A DNA stretch of 64,000 nucleotides from CALDSL01 sp039810245 (GTDB taxonomy: Bacteria > Chloroflexota > Anaerolineae > Anaerolineales > Anaerolineaceae). The notes under the pieces are model-generated. The model had not been told where the DNA came from, did not search any database, and was given only the letters and a program-made list of their open reading frames with translations. Positions 48,897 through 57,753 of this stretch are shown here, piece after piece. The translations under genes were made by a program, and so were the position numbers. Positions within the stretch are counted from its first letter, which is position 1; every line of letters begins with the position of its first letter. The stretch lies in the NCBI GenBank assembly GCA_039810245.1, contig JBDHWQ010000016.1, positions 1 to 64,000 on the forward strand, written 5' to 3'.

Positions 48897-50123
48897 ATGA
48901 TCCAGGCGGAGCGAGCACTCAGCATGGCAACCTTTTTCCTCTTAATCTTGATCTATTTTGCGTTTATTAGCCTGGGTCTGCCCGACTCGTTGTTGGGTGT
49001 GAGCTGGCCGGTAATGCAGCCCGGTTTTCAGGTTCCATTCAGTTTTGCCGGCATGGTATCCATGCTGATCTCGGGCGGCACAATCATTTCCAGCCTGTTC
49101 AGCGGGCGCTTGATCCAACGCTTTGGTACGGGTAAAGTAACCTTCGTCAGCGTGATCATGACCGCCGTGGCGTTATTCGGATTTTCCCAGGCGCCTTCAT
49201 TTGCCTGGATTTTGCTGCTTGCCATTCCGCTCGGTTTGGGCGCCGGTGCGGTGGACGCCGGGTTGAACGGATACGTGGCCGAGCATTATCAGGCGCACCA
49301 CATGAGCTGGCTGCACTGTTTTTGGGGTATCGGCGCTATGACTGGCCCGATCATTATGTCGCGGTTGATCGCCGGCGACCATTCCTGGCGCAATGGTTAC
49401 CTGACTGTGTCGCTGATCCAGTTCGCTCTGGCAGCGGTGTTGTTCTTTAGCCTGCCGGTGTGGGCAAAAGTAGCACAAGGGCATGAACCTGCTGCCAGGC
49501 CCGCGGCGGCAAAATCCGCGCAGCGTGGGGTGTTCTTTCCACTGCAAATCCCCGGCGTAAAAATGGCGCTGGTGACGTTTCTATTCTACTGCGGCATCGA
49601 ATGGACCATGGGGCTGTGGGGCAGCAGCTACCTGGTGCGGGCACGTGGGCTGGACGCGGCTACCGCCGCCGCGTGGGTTTCCGGGTATTATGCCAGCATC
49701 ACTGCCGGCCGCCTGATCACTGGGTTCATCACTATGCGGGTCAGCAATAAGACCCTGATCCGCGCGGGCCAGGTCGCCATTCTGGGCGGCGCGATCCTGC
49801 TCTTCCTGCCGCTGCCGCCGGTGGCTGCGTTGTTCGGCTTTATCCTCATCGGCCTGGGCTGCGCGCCGATTTTCCCTGGCATGCTGCACGAGACGCCCGC
49901 GCGGTTTGGCAAGCAGGATGCGCAACTGGTTATGGGCTTCCAGATGTCCGCCGCGTATATCGGCTCTACCTTTTTGCCACCGGTCTTTGGCTTCATTGCT
50001 ACCAATACCAGCCTGGCACTCCTGCCCGCTTTTGTGCTGGCATATATCGTCGTCATGCTGGCCAGTTCGGAACGCATCAACAGCCTGCTGGCGCGGACAG
50101 CCGAACGGCCGGCCTACGATTAA
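48897..50123 (+). CDS. MFS transporter, sugar-type
   Basis: The 408-residue protein has about twelve membrane segments (first: MATFFLLILIYFAFISLGLP). It shows GLPDSLLGVSWPVMQPGF, the glycine-rich LGLGAGAVDAGLNGYVAEHY and a GRL-x-GF motif (AGRLITGF), features of the FucP-like sugar symporter branch. ATG 48897 follows a promoter whose start is near 48867; ATG 48924 is an alternative that would begin right at the first membrane helix. Substrate unknown. Confidence 0.85.
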   Translation: MIQAERALSMATFFLLILIYFAFISLGLPDSLLGVSWPVMQPGFQVPFSFAGMVSMLISGGTIISSLFSGRLIQRFGTGKVTFVSVIMTAVALFGFSQAPSFAWILLLAIPLGLGAGAVDAGLNGYVAEHYQAHHMSWLHCFWGIGAMTGPIIMSRLIAGDHSWRNGYLTVSLIQFALAAVLFFSLPVWAKVAQGHEPAARPAAAKSAQRGVFFPLQIPGVKMALVTFLFYCGIEWTMGLWGSSYLVRARGLDAATAAAWVSGYYASITAGRLITGFITMRVSNKTLIRAGQVAILGGAILLFLPLPPVAALFGFILIGLGCAPIFPGMLHETPARFGKQDAQLVMGFQMSAAYIGSTFLPPVFGFIATNTSLALLPAFVLAYIVVMLASSERINSLLARTAERPAYD

Positions 50124-50215
50124 GCCCGGTTGCCTGGCGGATATTCCATCTGTCACTCACCAATAGCGCAGCACGAAGGCGCGAAGTACGCGATCCGGAA
50201 AATGCGGCCAGGTTG

Positions 50216-51490
50216 TTATTTGGCCGGCGCGGCCACCATATGCGGGCGGGCCTTCTTCTCGCCGCGGCGCACGCGCAGCATCAGCAGCAGCGCCACCAGC
50301 ATGAACACCGGGCCTACCACCATAATCAGGTTGTAGTTGTTGTTGGTGAGGGCAATGATCCAGCCGTTGATGTTCGGCCCAGCGATGGCGGCCAGGGTGG
50401 AGAACAGGTAATACAGACCGGTGTAGGTGCCGATGCGCACGTCGTCGGTCATATCTACCACCATAGGCAGCGAGTTGACGTTGATCAGCGCCCAGGCGAC
50501 GCCAGCCACCATTAACACAGTGCCAATGACCGGGACCACGCCCAGCACCGGCAGTTTGGTGAGCTGGATGAGCAGCGTGTCTTTGGGCACAAAGTACATT
50601 GTCAACATGCAGGCCATCATCAGCAGTATGCCTATAATGATGGTGTTACGGCGGCCGATGCGCGCGCCGATGTAGCCGGAGGGCAGGGCAAAGATGACGA
50701 ACAGCAGCGAAAGCTGGCCCAGAAGCCGCGCGCCATCGCCGCCGGGCAGGCCGAGGTGGTTCTGCGCGTACAGGGTGAAGAAAGCTTCAATAGCGTTATA
50801 GGCCACGAACCAGAAGAAGATCGCCAGCAGGATCATCAGCGGGCTTTTTTCCCTGTCGCGGAAGATGCCCTGCAGCGCTGCCCACATGCTGGGGCGGTCG
50901 GCGCTGACGGCTTCATATTCTTTGGGCTCGCGGATAAACGCGAACAGCAGCAGCACGGAGAAGATGACCAGCGCCGAGCCGAGCCAGAAGGGGTAGGCCT
51001 GGTTGATCTCGTACAGGCGGCTGCCGCCCAGGGTGGCGACAATGGAGCCGATGCCGCCCATGAAATTGATGATGCCATTAGCCTGTGAGCGGAATGCCGA
51101 TGGGGTGATATCGGGCATCAGCGCTACCACCGGCGTGCGCCAGAAGGCCATGCTGAGCAGCAGGGTGCTGGTGCAGGCCACAAACAGCGGCAGGGCGGTG
51201 GCAATCGGGATGAGCCCGAACACTACCGCGCCCACCGGCGCGCCGATGAGAATAAAGGGCAGCCGCCGGCCGATGCGCGTACGCAGCCGGTCAGACCAGG
51301 CGCCCACCGGCGGCTGGATGAGCAGCGCGGCGATATTATCCAGGGTCATAAAGAAGCCGATCAGGCGCGGATCGAGGCCGAAGCGGTTATTGAGGAACAG
51401 CGGCACAAAGGTGTTGTAGGTCATCCAGATAATGCTGACCGAGAAGAAGCCAAAGCCAAGCAAAAATGTTTTTCCGTAGTTGAGTTTCAT
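50216..51490 (-). CDS. MFS transporter, SLC45/GPH-like
   Basis: The 424-residue protein has about twelve membrane segments. It resembles sucrose/proton symporters of the SLC45 type: GFFMTLDNIAALLIQPPVGAWSD and RLRTRIGRRLPFILIG after the second helix, and RIGRRNTIIIG at the matching place in the second half. The start ATG overlaps the trmD stop by four bases (ATGA), so it is translated with trmD. A sugar or oligosaccharide is the likely cargo. Confidence 0.88.
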   Translation of the reverse strand: MKLNYGKTFLLGFGFFSVSIIWMTYNTFVPLFLNNRFGLDPRLIGFFMTLDNIAALLIQPPVGAWSDRLRTRIGRRLPFILIGAPVGAVVFGLIPIATALPLFVACTSTLLLSMAFWRTPVVALMPDITPSAFRSQANGIINFMGGIGSIVATLGGSRLYEINQAYPFWLGSALVIFSVLLLFAFIREPKEYEAVSADRPSMWAALQGIFRDREKSPLMILLAIFFWFVAYNAIEAFFTLYAQNHLGLPGGDGARLLGQLSLLFVIFALPSGYIGARIGRRNTIIIGILLMMACMLTMYFVPKDTLLIQLTKLPVLGVVPVIGTVLMVAGVAWALINVNSLPMVVDMTDDVRIGTYTGLYYLFSTLAAIAGPNINGWIIALTNNNYNLIMVVGPVFMLVALLLMLRVRRGEKKARPHMVAAPAK

Positions 51491-52257
51491 GGTTCGCTCG
51501 TGTCCTGGGTGGGTGCATCTGGGTCGGGTAGGGTGGAGAGAAATTTGAGGTCGGTTTTGCTGAGCTCGGCGCGCGCCAGTATGCGCGCCAGCAGATCCGG
51601 GCGGCGGGCGCGAGTGCGCAGCAGCGACTGCCGCCGTCGCCACTTTTCGATCTCAGCATGGTGGCCGGAGAGCAGTACATCCGGCACGCGCCAGCCGCGG
51701 AACTCGGCCGGGCGGGTGTAGTGTGGATATTCGAGCAGCCCCGAGGCGTGCGAGTCATCTACCGCGCCAGTTGGGTCGCCCAGCGCACCGGGGATCAACC
51801 GGGTGACGGCGTCGATTAAGATGAGGGCGGGAAGCTCACCACCGGTGAGCACATAATCGCCAATCGATATTTCGTCTGTCACCAGGTGCTCGCGGATGCG
51901 CTCATCGATACCCTCATAATGCCCGCACAACAGTGCCACGCGCGGCAGGGCGGCCAGCTCGAAGGCTACCTGCTGGCTGAACAGCCTGCCCTGCGGGGTG
52001 AGCAGCACCAGGGGGCATTCCGGCGGCGCGCCCAGCACGGCTTCTACCGCAGCGAAGACCGGCTCGGGCTTCATTACCATGCCGCCGCCGCCGCCGAAGG
52101 GCGCATCGTCGGTGGTGTGGTGGCGGTCGGTGGTCCAGTCGCGGATATTATGCAGTGCAACATCCAGCAGGCCGCCGGCGCGGGCGCGCTGGAGGATGCT
52201 GCTGTCGAGATATGGCGTGAACACCTCGGGGAATAGCGTGAAGACATCAAACCGCAT
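51487..52257 (-). CDS. trmD: tRNA (guanine-N1)-methyltransferase TrmD
   Basis: The 256-residue enzyme methylates G37 of tRNAs. It has the SPOUT knot motifs LLTPQGRLFSQ, LLCGHYEGIDERI and SIGDYVLTGGELPALILIDA, and DDAPFGGGGGMVMKPEP in the N-terminal part. It is not in the common rpsP-rimM-trmD-rplS order but is followed by an MFS gene. TACAAT lies six bases before the ATG and no Shine-Dalgarno is seen, so the mRNA may be leaderless. Confidence 0.97.
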   Translation of the reverse strand: MRFDVFTLFPEVFTPYLDSSILQRARAGGLLDVALHNIRDWTTDRHHTTDDAPFGGGGGMVMKPEPVFAAVEAVLGAPPECPLVLLTPQGRLFSQQVAFELAALPRVALLCGHYEGIDERIREHLVTDEISIGDYVLTGGELPALILIDAVTRLIPGALGDPTGAVDDSHASGLLEYPHYTRPAEFRGWRVPDVLLSGHHAEIEKWRRRQSLLRTRARRPDLLARILARAELSKTDLKFLSTLPDPDAPTQDTSEP

Positions 52258-52263
52258 GGGATG

Positions 52264-52269
52264 ATTGTA
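52264..52269 (-). promoter_or_regulatory. -10 box of trmD (leaderless candidate)
   Basis: TACAAT on the minus strand ends 6 nt before the trmD ATG. There is no clear -35 box and no Shine-Dalgarno. Confidence 0.45.
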
Positions 52270-52306
52270 GCGCCAAAGGGGCGGGAAGGGGAATAGATTA
52301 TTGGCA

Positions 52307-52336
52307 GTTTTTCACGCGCGTACGCGCGTGAAAAAC
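52307..52336. repeat. 30-bp perfect palindrome
   Basis: GTTTTTCACGCGCGT (52307-52321) is followed at once by its exact reverse complement (52322-52336). It lies between the divergent trmD and TPR-protein genes. It could be an operator or a bidirectional hairpin terminator-like element, but it sits upstream of both genes. Confidence 0.85.
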
Positions 52337-52359
52337 GTAGTGCCCGAAATCGGCGTATC

Positions 52360-52388
52360 TTGCCGGTGCCCGGCAATGATGGTAAGAT
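52360..52388 (+). promoter_or_regulatory. Promoter of the first TPR gene (leaderless candidate)
   Basis: TTGCCG (52360-52365) and TAAGAT (52383-52388) are 17 nt apart. The -10 box ends 6 nt before the ATG at 52395, which has no Shine-Dalgarno. Confidence 0.5.
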
Positions 52389-52394
52389 GCAAAC

Positions 52395-53693
52395 ATGTAT
52401 CTTCGTGGTAGTCGTTGGAGTGTGAACAAACGCAAGCGGCATTCCAGCCCCATCCGCATTCTCCTGCTGGTGGCGCTGGTGGGTGTTGGTCTGTACGTCA
52501 ACCAGGTGGTGGTACCGGCCACGCCGCCGCTGTTTGTGCCCACGCCCACAGCTACGCGCTCGCCGGAATCGTTCGTCAATGAGGCCAAAGCGCTGGTGGA
52601 CGAAGGTAAGCTGTCACAGGCTATCATTTCCTACGAAGACGCGGTGCAGTCGGACCCAAAGAACCCCACCAACTTCGTCGAGCTGGCGCGCCTGCAAGTG
52701 TACGCGGGAAAATACCGCGACGCGGTGACCAGCGCAGAAAACGCGCTGCTGCTCAACCCCAACCTGTCGATGGCGCACGCCATCCGCGGCTGGGCGCTGA
52801 GCTTTCTCGAAGAATATTTGCCGGCCGAGGCTTCGTTCAAGCGCGCGCTGGATGTGGATCCCAATAACGCCGCGGCCTATGCCTTCCAGGCCGAGATGCT
52901 GTCGCTGCAGGTGAGCGCCAACCGCGGCGATCTGGGCACGCTGGATAGGGCTGTGGCGGCTTCGCGCATGGCGCAGCAGATTAACCCCAACCTGATGGAA
53001 ACGCGACGCGCGCGCGGTATCGTACTGGAGTTGACCGGCAACTATCGAGAAGCCACGCAGGAGTTTGAAGCCGCGGTGCTGATGAACCCCAATATGGCCG
53101 ACCTGCACCTGGCGCTGGGACGCAATTACCGCCAGCTCGAAGACTACGCCAAGGCGATCGAAGAATTCAACCGCGCCAATGCGCTCAACCCGCCCGACCC
53201 GCTGCCCGAAACCTACATCGCGCGCACCTATGCCACGGTAGGCGAGTACGGCAAGGCGATCCAGTACGCGGAGCAGGCGGTCAAAGACGCCTCAGCCGAC
53301 CCCTACATGTGGGGCAACCTGGGAACGATGTATTACCGTAACCAGCAGTACAATGAAGCCCTGGTGCCGCTCTCGCTGGCAGTAAAGGGTGGGCGCACCC
53401 CGGACGGTGTGGAAGTGCAGGGCCTGCCATTGGATTACGGCCGCATTGCCGAGTATTATTACCTGTACGGGTTGGCCGCGGCGCGCGTAGGCGACTGCTC
53501 GGCGGCGCTGCCGATTGCGCAGGCACTGACCGACGGCGTGCCGGATGACCAGGTTTCGGTGGATAATGCGGATGCCATGGTAAGCATCTGCCAGGAAATT
53601 GCGAATGGCGATTACCAGGTTGGTGGCGACGGCACCGAAACCCCGGAAGTGGATGGCACGCAGGCGCCCGCAGATGCCACGCCGACCCCTTAA
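52395..53693 (+). CDS. Membrane-anchored TPR protein 1
   Basis: The 432-residue protein has a basic N-terminus, one membrane helix (about residues 21-39, IRILLLVALVGVGLYVNQVVV) and then a series of TPR motifs (about 55-350), for example AEASFKRALDVDPNNAAAYA and YAKAIEEFNRANALNPPDP. The tail is low-complexity (TPEVDGTQAPADATPTP). The TPR part lies outside the membrane. It is followed after 13 nt by a paralogous gene. Function is unknown; such proteins usually scaffold complexes. Confidence 0.85.
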   Translation: MYLRGSRWSVNKRKRHSSPIRILLLVALVGVGLYVNQVVVPATPPLFVPTPTATRSPESFVNEAKALVDEGKLSQAIISYEDAVQSDPKNPTNFVELARLQVYAGKYRDAVTSAENALLLNPNLSMAHAIRGWALSFLEEYLPAEASFKRALDVDPNNAAAYAFQAEMLSLQVSANRGDLGTLDRAVAASRMAQQINPNLMETRRARGIVLELTGNYREATQEFEAAVLMNPNMADLHLALGRNYRQLEDYAKAIEEFNRANALNPPDPLPETYIARTYATVGEYGKAIQYAEQAVKDASADPYMWGNLGTMYYRNQQYNEALVPLSLAVKGGRTPDGVEVQGLPLDYGRIAEYYYLYGLAAARVGDCSAALPIAQALTDGVPDDQVSVDNADAMVSICQEIANGDYQVGGDGTETPEVDGTQAPADATPTP

Positions 53694-53706
53694 GCGGTAA
53701 GCAACT

Positions 53707-55119
53707 ATGAATTTGCAGCTCAACGGGAAAAACGTACACTTTCGCAGCCAGCGCGCCCGCTCGAACCCGGCGCGGGTGTTCTTTTTGCTCACGCTGGTGC
53801 TGGGCGGCCTGTTCCTGCTGCGCTCGATCGGCTCGGGGGCGGTCAAGCCGCTGTATGATATCACTCCTACGCCCACACGCTATTCCACCAATTATGCCCT
53901 GGAAGGACAGACGCATTTCCAGGCCGGCAACCTGCCCAAAGCGATTGAAGCATATCAGCTTGCGCTGGAGCAGGACCCGCAGAACGTGCAATTGTGGGTG
54001 GAGCTGGCGCGCATCCAGGCCTATTCATCCAGCGCGTTGAGCACCGACCAGCAGAAGTATGACCGGCTGCAGGAAGCGCTGGATTCGGCTACCCGCGCCA
54101 CCGAGCTAAACCCCGACCTGAGCAATGCGCACGCCACGCGCGCATTCGTGCTGGACTGGTTCGCCAGCAACCCGCTGTCGGAAGACCAGAACGCCAAACT
54201 GCTGACCGAAGCCGAGCAGACCGCCGAGCGCGCCCTGACCTTGGACAGCAAGAACGCGCTGGCCATGGCCTATAATGCGGAAATTCTGGTGGACAACCAG
54301 CGCTGGACACAGGCCGAAGGCTACATCAACCAGGCCATGGAGTTGGATAAGACCAGCATGGATATCTGGCGCGTGTATGCCTACGTGCAGGAAGCCCTGG
54401 GCAATTACAACGAGTCGATCAACGCGTATAAGCGCGCGGTGGAACTGACGCCCAACCTGACTTTCCTGTACAGCTCGATTGCCAAGACCTACCGCCACCT
54501 GCGCCAGTACGACGAGGCGCTGCGCTATTACGCTATGGCGGTGGCGATCAACCAGAACCTGGATATCAAAGACCCCAACCCGTATATCGGTATCGCCAAA
54601 ACCTACACCCAGACCGGTGACTTTTTTGCCGCCAGCCTGAACGTGCGCAAGGCGCTGCAGTTCGACTCGACCAACCCGGACGTGTATGCGCAGCTTGGGA
54701 TTGTGTACTGGCACGCGCGCAACTACGAAGGCTCGATCCCGGCATTCCGCTGCGCGCTGTATGGCTGCGAAGCCGAGACAGCCTGCGAGGTGCGCAAGTG
54801 CGATAAGACCACCGAAACGCTGACCGGCATCCAGGGCATGCCGCTGACCGGCTCGACCGTAGTGTATTACTATACCTACGGCTCGGTGCTGGCGGCCATG
54901 CACCAGAAGGGCGACGATCTTTGCGACCAGGCGGTGCAGGTTTTGGGGCAGGTGCAGGGCCGTTACGCGGATGACGTGAATATCATGTCCATCGTGCGCA
55001 CCAGCCAGGAAATCTGCGCCTCGTACGGGGTGACGCTCAACGGCGCGCCGCTGCCTACCAGCGCCGCGACTGATACGCCCGAGCCCACGCCAACCGTCGA
55101 GCCGACGCCGGCGCCGTAA
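53707..55119 (+). CDS. Membrane-anchored TPR protein 2
   Basis: The 470-residue protein is a paralogue of the preceding one. It has one membrane helix at about residues 23-40 (VFFLLTLVLGGLFLL), TPR motifs over about 65-350 such as YNESINAYKRAVELTPNLTF, a segment with several Cys (CALYGCEAETACEVRKCDK) at about 350-370, and a Pro-Thr-Glu tail. The Cys cluster is absent from the first paralogue and may form disulfides outside the membrane. It shares the transcript of the first TPR gene. Confidence 0.85.
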   Translation: MNLQLNGKNVHFRSQRARSNPARVFFLLTLVLGGLFLLRSIGSGAVKPLYDITPTPTRYSTNYALEGQTHFQAGNLPKAIEAYQLALEQDPQNVQLWVELARIQAYSSSALSTDQQKYDRLQEALDSATRATELNPDLSNAHATRAFVLDWFASNPLSEDQNAKLLTEAEQTAERALTLDSKNALAMAYNAEILVDNQRWTQAEGYINQAMELDKTSMDIWRVYAYVQEALGNYNESINAYKRAVELTPNLTFLYSSIAKTYRHLRQYDEALRYYAMAVAINQNLDIKDPNPYIGIAKTYTQTGDFFAASLNVRKALQFDSTNPDVYAQLGIVYWHARNYEGSIPAFRCALYGCEAETACEVRKCDKTTETLTGIQGMPLTGSTVVYYYTYGSVLAAMHQKGDDLCDQAVQVLGQVQGRYADDVNIMSIVRTSQEICASYGVTLNGAPLPTSAATDTPEPTPTVEPTPAP

Positions 55120-55194
55120 GGAAAATGGGGAGTGGGCGGTCGCCGAGGCGAGGCAGCGAAATATCAATAAAATATTAAAACTTCCAAAACCCTC

Positions 55195-55223
55195 TTGACT
55201 TCTCTTTCAAAGACTAGTAAGAT
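55195..55223 (+). promoter_or_regulatory. groESL promoter
   Basis: TTGACT (55195-55200) and TAAGAT (55218-55223) are 17 nt apart. The predicted start near 55230 lies just before the CIRCE element. Confidence 0.75.
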
Positions 55224-55233
55224 GTATGCGGTT

Positions 55234-55260
55234 TTAGCAAACGATCATCCCGACTGCTAA
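55234..55260 (+). promoter_or_regulatory. CIRCE operator (HrcA-binding site)
   Basis: TTAGCAAAC-N9-GACTGCTAA has the exact 9-9-9 geometry of CIRCE (TTAGCACTC-N9-GAGTGCTAA) and matches 15 of the 18 arm bases. It lies at about +4 to +30 of the groESL transcript, so HrcA repression is expected. Confidence 0.85.
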
Positions 55261-55314
55261 AACGCGTGTTATTTAAACACAAAACCCAAACTATCCCAAG
55301 CAGGAGGATTTTGT

Positions 55315-55611
55315 ATGGCAATGAACCTTAAACCCCTGGGCGGCCGCGTGGTCGTCGAACCGATCGAACAGGAAGAAATGACCGCCGGCGGCATCGTGCT
55401 GCCCGACACCGCCAAAGAAAAACCGCAGCGCGGCAAAGTTCTCTCCGCCGGCCCCGGCGACCGTGATGACAAAGGCAGCTACGTGCCCATGGATGTGAAG
55501 GCTGGCGATGTTGTTCTGTTCGCCAAATACGCAGGCACTGAAATTAAGATCGACGGCAAGAAACTGTTGATCCTGCGCGAGAGCGACCTGCTCGCAATCG
55601 TAGAAGAATAA
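55315..55611 (+). CDS. groES: Co-chaperonin GroES
   Basis: The 98-residue protein is the GroEL lid. PLGGRVVVEPIEQEEMTAGG contains the mobile loop (EMTAGGIVLP), and the C-terminal ILRESDLLAIVEE is typical. AGGAGG lies seven bases before the ATG. It is under CIRCE control and is followed after 35 nt by groEL. Confidence 0.97.
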   Translation: MAMNLKPLGGRVVVEPIEQEEMTAGGIVLPDTAKEKPQRGKVLSAGPGDRDDKGSYVPMDVKAGDVVLFAKYAGTEIKIDGKKLLILRESDLLAIVEE

Positions 55612-55646
55612 TTCCTAAAACAAAAAAATTCAGGAGAGCGTGAAAT

Positions 55647-57278
55647 ATGGCAGCAAAGCAACTTGTATTTTCCGAAGAAGCGCGCCGCAAGCTGAAGAAT
55701 GGCGTGGATGTAGTGGCCAACGCGGTTGCCACCACCCTGGGCCCCAAGGGCCGCAACGTGGCGATTGATCGCAAATTCGGCTCGCCCACCATCACCCACG
55801 ATGGCGTGACCGTGGCCAAGGAAATTGAGCTGGAAGACCCGTTTGAGAATATGGGCGCCCAGCTTCTGAAGGAAGCCGCTTCGAAGACCAACGATATCGC
55901 CGGCGATGGCACCACCACCTCGACCGTGCTGGCGCACGCGATTGTGACCGAAGGCCTGAAGAACCTGGCCGCCGGCGCCAACCCGATGCTGCTCAAGCGC
56001 GGTATTGAAGCCGCCGCCAAGGCGATCGCCCAGAAGATCACCGAACAGGCGATCGAAGTCACCACCAAGGACGAAATTGCCAACGTCGCCACCATTTCGG
56101 CGCAGGACCGCGTGATCGGCAGCCTGATCGCGGACGTGATGGACAAGGTCGGCAAAGACGGCGTTATCACCGTCGAAGAATCCAAGGGTATTGAGTTCGA
56201 GACCGATTACGTTGAAGGTATGCAGTTTGATCGTGGTTACATCTCCCTGTACTTCGCCAACGACGCGGAGCACATGGAAGCCAATATTCCCGATCCCTAC
56301 ATCCTGATCTACGATAAGAAAATCTCGGCCGCCGCTGACATCGTTCCGATTCTGGAGAAGCTGGTGCAGATTGGCAAGCGCGACCTGGTGATCATTGCTG
56401 AAGACGTGGACGGCGAAGCGCTGGCCACCCTGGTGCTGAATAAGCTGCGCGGCATGCTGAACGTGCTGGCGGTCAAGGCTCCGGGCTTTGGCGATCGCCG
56501 CAAGGCCATGCTGCAGGATATCGCTATCCTGACCGGCGGGCAGGTGATCTCGGAAGAGACCGGCCGCAAGCTGGAAACCGTTGCCATCAGTGACCTGGGC
56601 CGTGCTGAGAAGGTCGTTTCCGACAAGGACAACACCACCATCATCGGTGGCAAGGGCGAAGACTCGGGCATCCGCGGCCGCATCGACCAGATCCGCGTCG
56701 AGATCGACAAGACCACCAGCGATTACGACCGCGAAAAGCTGCAGGAACGCCTGGCCAAGCTGTCGGGCGGTGTGGCGATCATTCGCGTGGGCGCCGCCAC
56801 CGAGACCGAGCTGAAGGAAAAGAAGCACCGCGTGGAAGATGCCCTGTCGGCCACCCGCGCGGCGGTTGAGGAAGGCATCGTCCCGGGCGGCGGTGTGGCA
56901 TTGATCAACGCCATGGGCGCGCTGGATGACGTCAATCCTGGGAATTCGGATGAGAAGATCGGCGTGGCCATCGTGCGCAAGGCGCTGGAAGTTCCCATGC
57001 GCAAGATCGCCGAGAACGCCGGGCAGGACGGCAATGTGGTCATCTCCAATGTGCGCCGCCAGCAGGCCGAGCACGGCAACGTCAACTTCGGTTACGACGT
57101 TCTGGGCGAAGAGTACATGGACATGGTGAAGGGCGGCGTGATTGACCCCGCCAAGGTGACCCGCGGCGCGCTGGAAAACGCGGCCTCGATCGCCTCGATG
57201 ATCCTGACCACCGAAGCGCTGGTGACCGACGTTCCTGAGAAGGACAAGCCGGCCCCCATGCCGAGCCCCGAATACTAA
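55647..57278 (+). CDS. groEL: Chaperonin GroEL
   Basis: The 543-residue chaperonin has the expected motifs: TLGPKGRNV, GDGTTTSTVLAHAIV for ATP binding and hydrolysis, and PGGGVALINA. The C-terminus ends EKDKPAPMPSPEY in place of the usual Gly-Gly-Met repeat tail. AGGAGAG lies upstream of the ATG. A strong terminator (57295-57336) closes the operon. Confidence 0.97.
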   Translation: MAAKQLVFSEEARRKLKNGVDVVANAVATTLGPKGRNVAIDRKFGSPTITHDGVTVAKEIELEDPFENMGAQLLKEAASKTNDIAGDGTTTSTVLAHAIVTEGLKNLAAGANPMLLKRGIEAAAKAIAQKITEQAIEVTTKDEIANVATISAQDRVIGSLIADVMDKVGKDGVITVEESKGIEFETDYVEGMQFDRGYISLYFANDAEHMEANIPDPYILIYDKKISAAADIVPILEKLVQIGKRDLVIIAEDVDGEALATLVLNKLRGMLNVLAVKAPGFGDRRKAMLQDIAILTGGQVISEETGRKLETVAISDLGRAEKVVSDKDNTTIIGGKGEDSGIRGRIDQIRVEIDKTTSDYDREKLQERLAKLSGGVAIIRVGAATETELKEKKHRVEDALSATRAAVEEGIVPGGGVALINAMGALDDVNPGNSDEKIGVAIVRKALEVPMRKIAENAGQDGNVVISNVRRQQAEHGNVNFGYDVLGEEYMDMVKGGVIDPAKVTRGALENAASIASMILTTEALVTDVPEKDKPAPMPSPEY

Positions 57279-57294
57279 GATCGCTTGCTTTCCC

Positions 57295-57336
57295 GCGAGG
57301 GGTTGCGCGCCACGGCGCGCAACCCCTCGCTTTTTT
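57295..57336 (+). terminator. groESL terminator
   Basis: GCGAGGGGTTGCGCG (57295-57309) pairs with CGCGCAACCCCTCGC (57316-57330) and is followed by six T. Confidence 0.92.
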
Positions 57337-57365
57337 ATCCCGGCCAGCGATGCGAGCAGGTAGGG

Positions 57366-57371
57366 TATAAT
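57366..57371 (+). promoter_or_regulatory. Candidate -10 box of the small membrane protein gene
   Basis: TATAAT lies 36 nt before the ATG at 57408; the -35 match is weak. The groEL terminator upstream makes a new promoter here likely. Confidence 0.4.
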
Positions 57372-57407
57372 GCCCCTGCCGTTCCTTCCTACCTGGAGTG
57401 CACAACA

Positions 57408-57695
57408 ATGGCAATCGCATCCTGGATCATGGGCATCGCTGCTTTTTATGGCTATGTGTGGCTACTGATGGGCTGGCCACGCGATGTGCTGTTTTTCACC
57501 GGGCTGATTGGCCTGCTGCTGGGCGGGCTAAGTTTTCTGCTGGGAAAAAAGGTGCTGCTGTACGCTTGCTTTGTGCTGCTGTTTTTGGGTGTGGCGGCTA
57601 CTTATGCGCGCGCGCAGCACGCCGGGCTGATCTGGCTGTGGATCGCCGGGGCGGCGGCGCAGGTGTTCTTAGGCTCGCTCAGCCTGCGCAGCTAG
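57408..57695 (+). CDS. Small four-helix membrane protein
   Basis: The 95-residue protein is almost entirely hydrophobic, with four predicted membrane helices (including WIMGIAAFYGYVWLLMG and VLLYACFVLLFLGVAATYA). I do not recognise the family. TGGAG is nine bases before the ATG at 57408. The upstream open frame passes through the groEL terminator and is not used. Its neighbours are groEL and a parvulin-type lipoprotein, so a cell-envelope role is possible. Confidence 0.7.
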   Translation: MAIASWIMGIAAFYGYVWLLMGWPRDVLFFTGLIGLLLGGLSFLLGKKVLLYACFVLLFLGVAATYARAQHAGLIWLWIAGAAAQVFLGSLSLRS

Positions 57696-57740
57696 CGGCT
57701 GCCTTTCAAAACTAAAAACTCGACCGGGAAAGGATACCAG

Positions 57741-57746
57741 TATAAT
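57741..57746 (+). promoter_or_regulatory. -10 box of the parvulin gene (leaderless candidate)
   Basis: TATAAT ends 7 nt before the ATG at 57754, and no Shine-Dalgarno lies in the gap. Confidence 0.5.
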
Positions 57747-57753
57747 CAAAACA

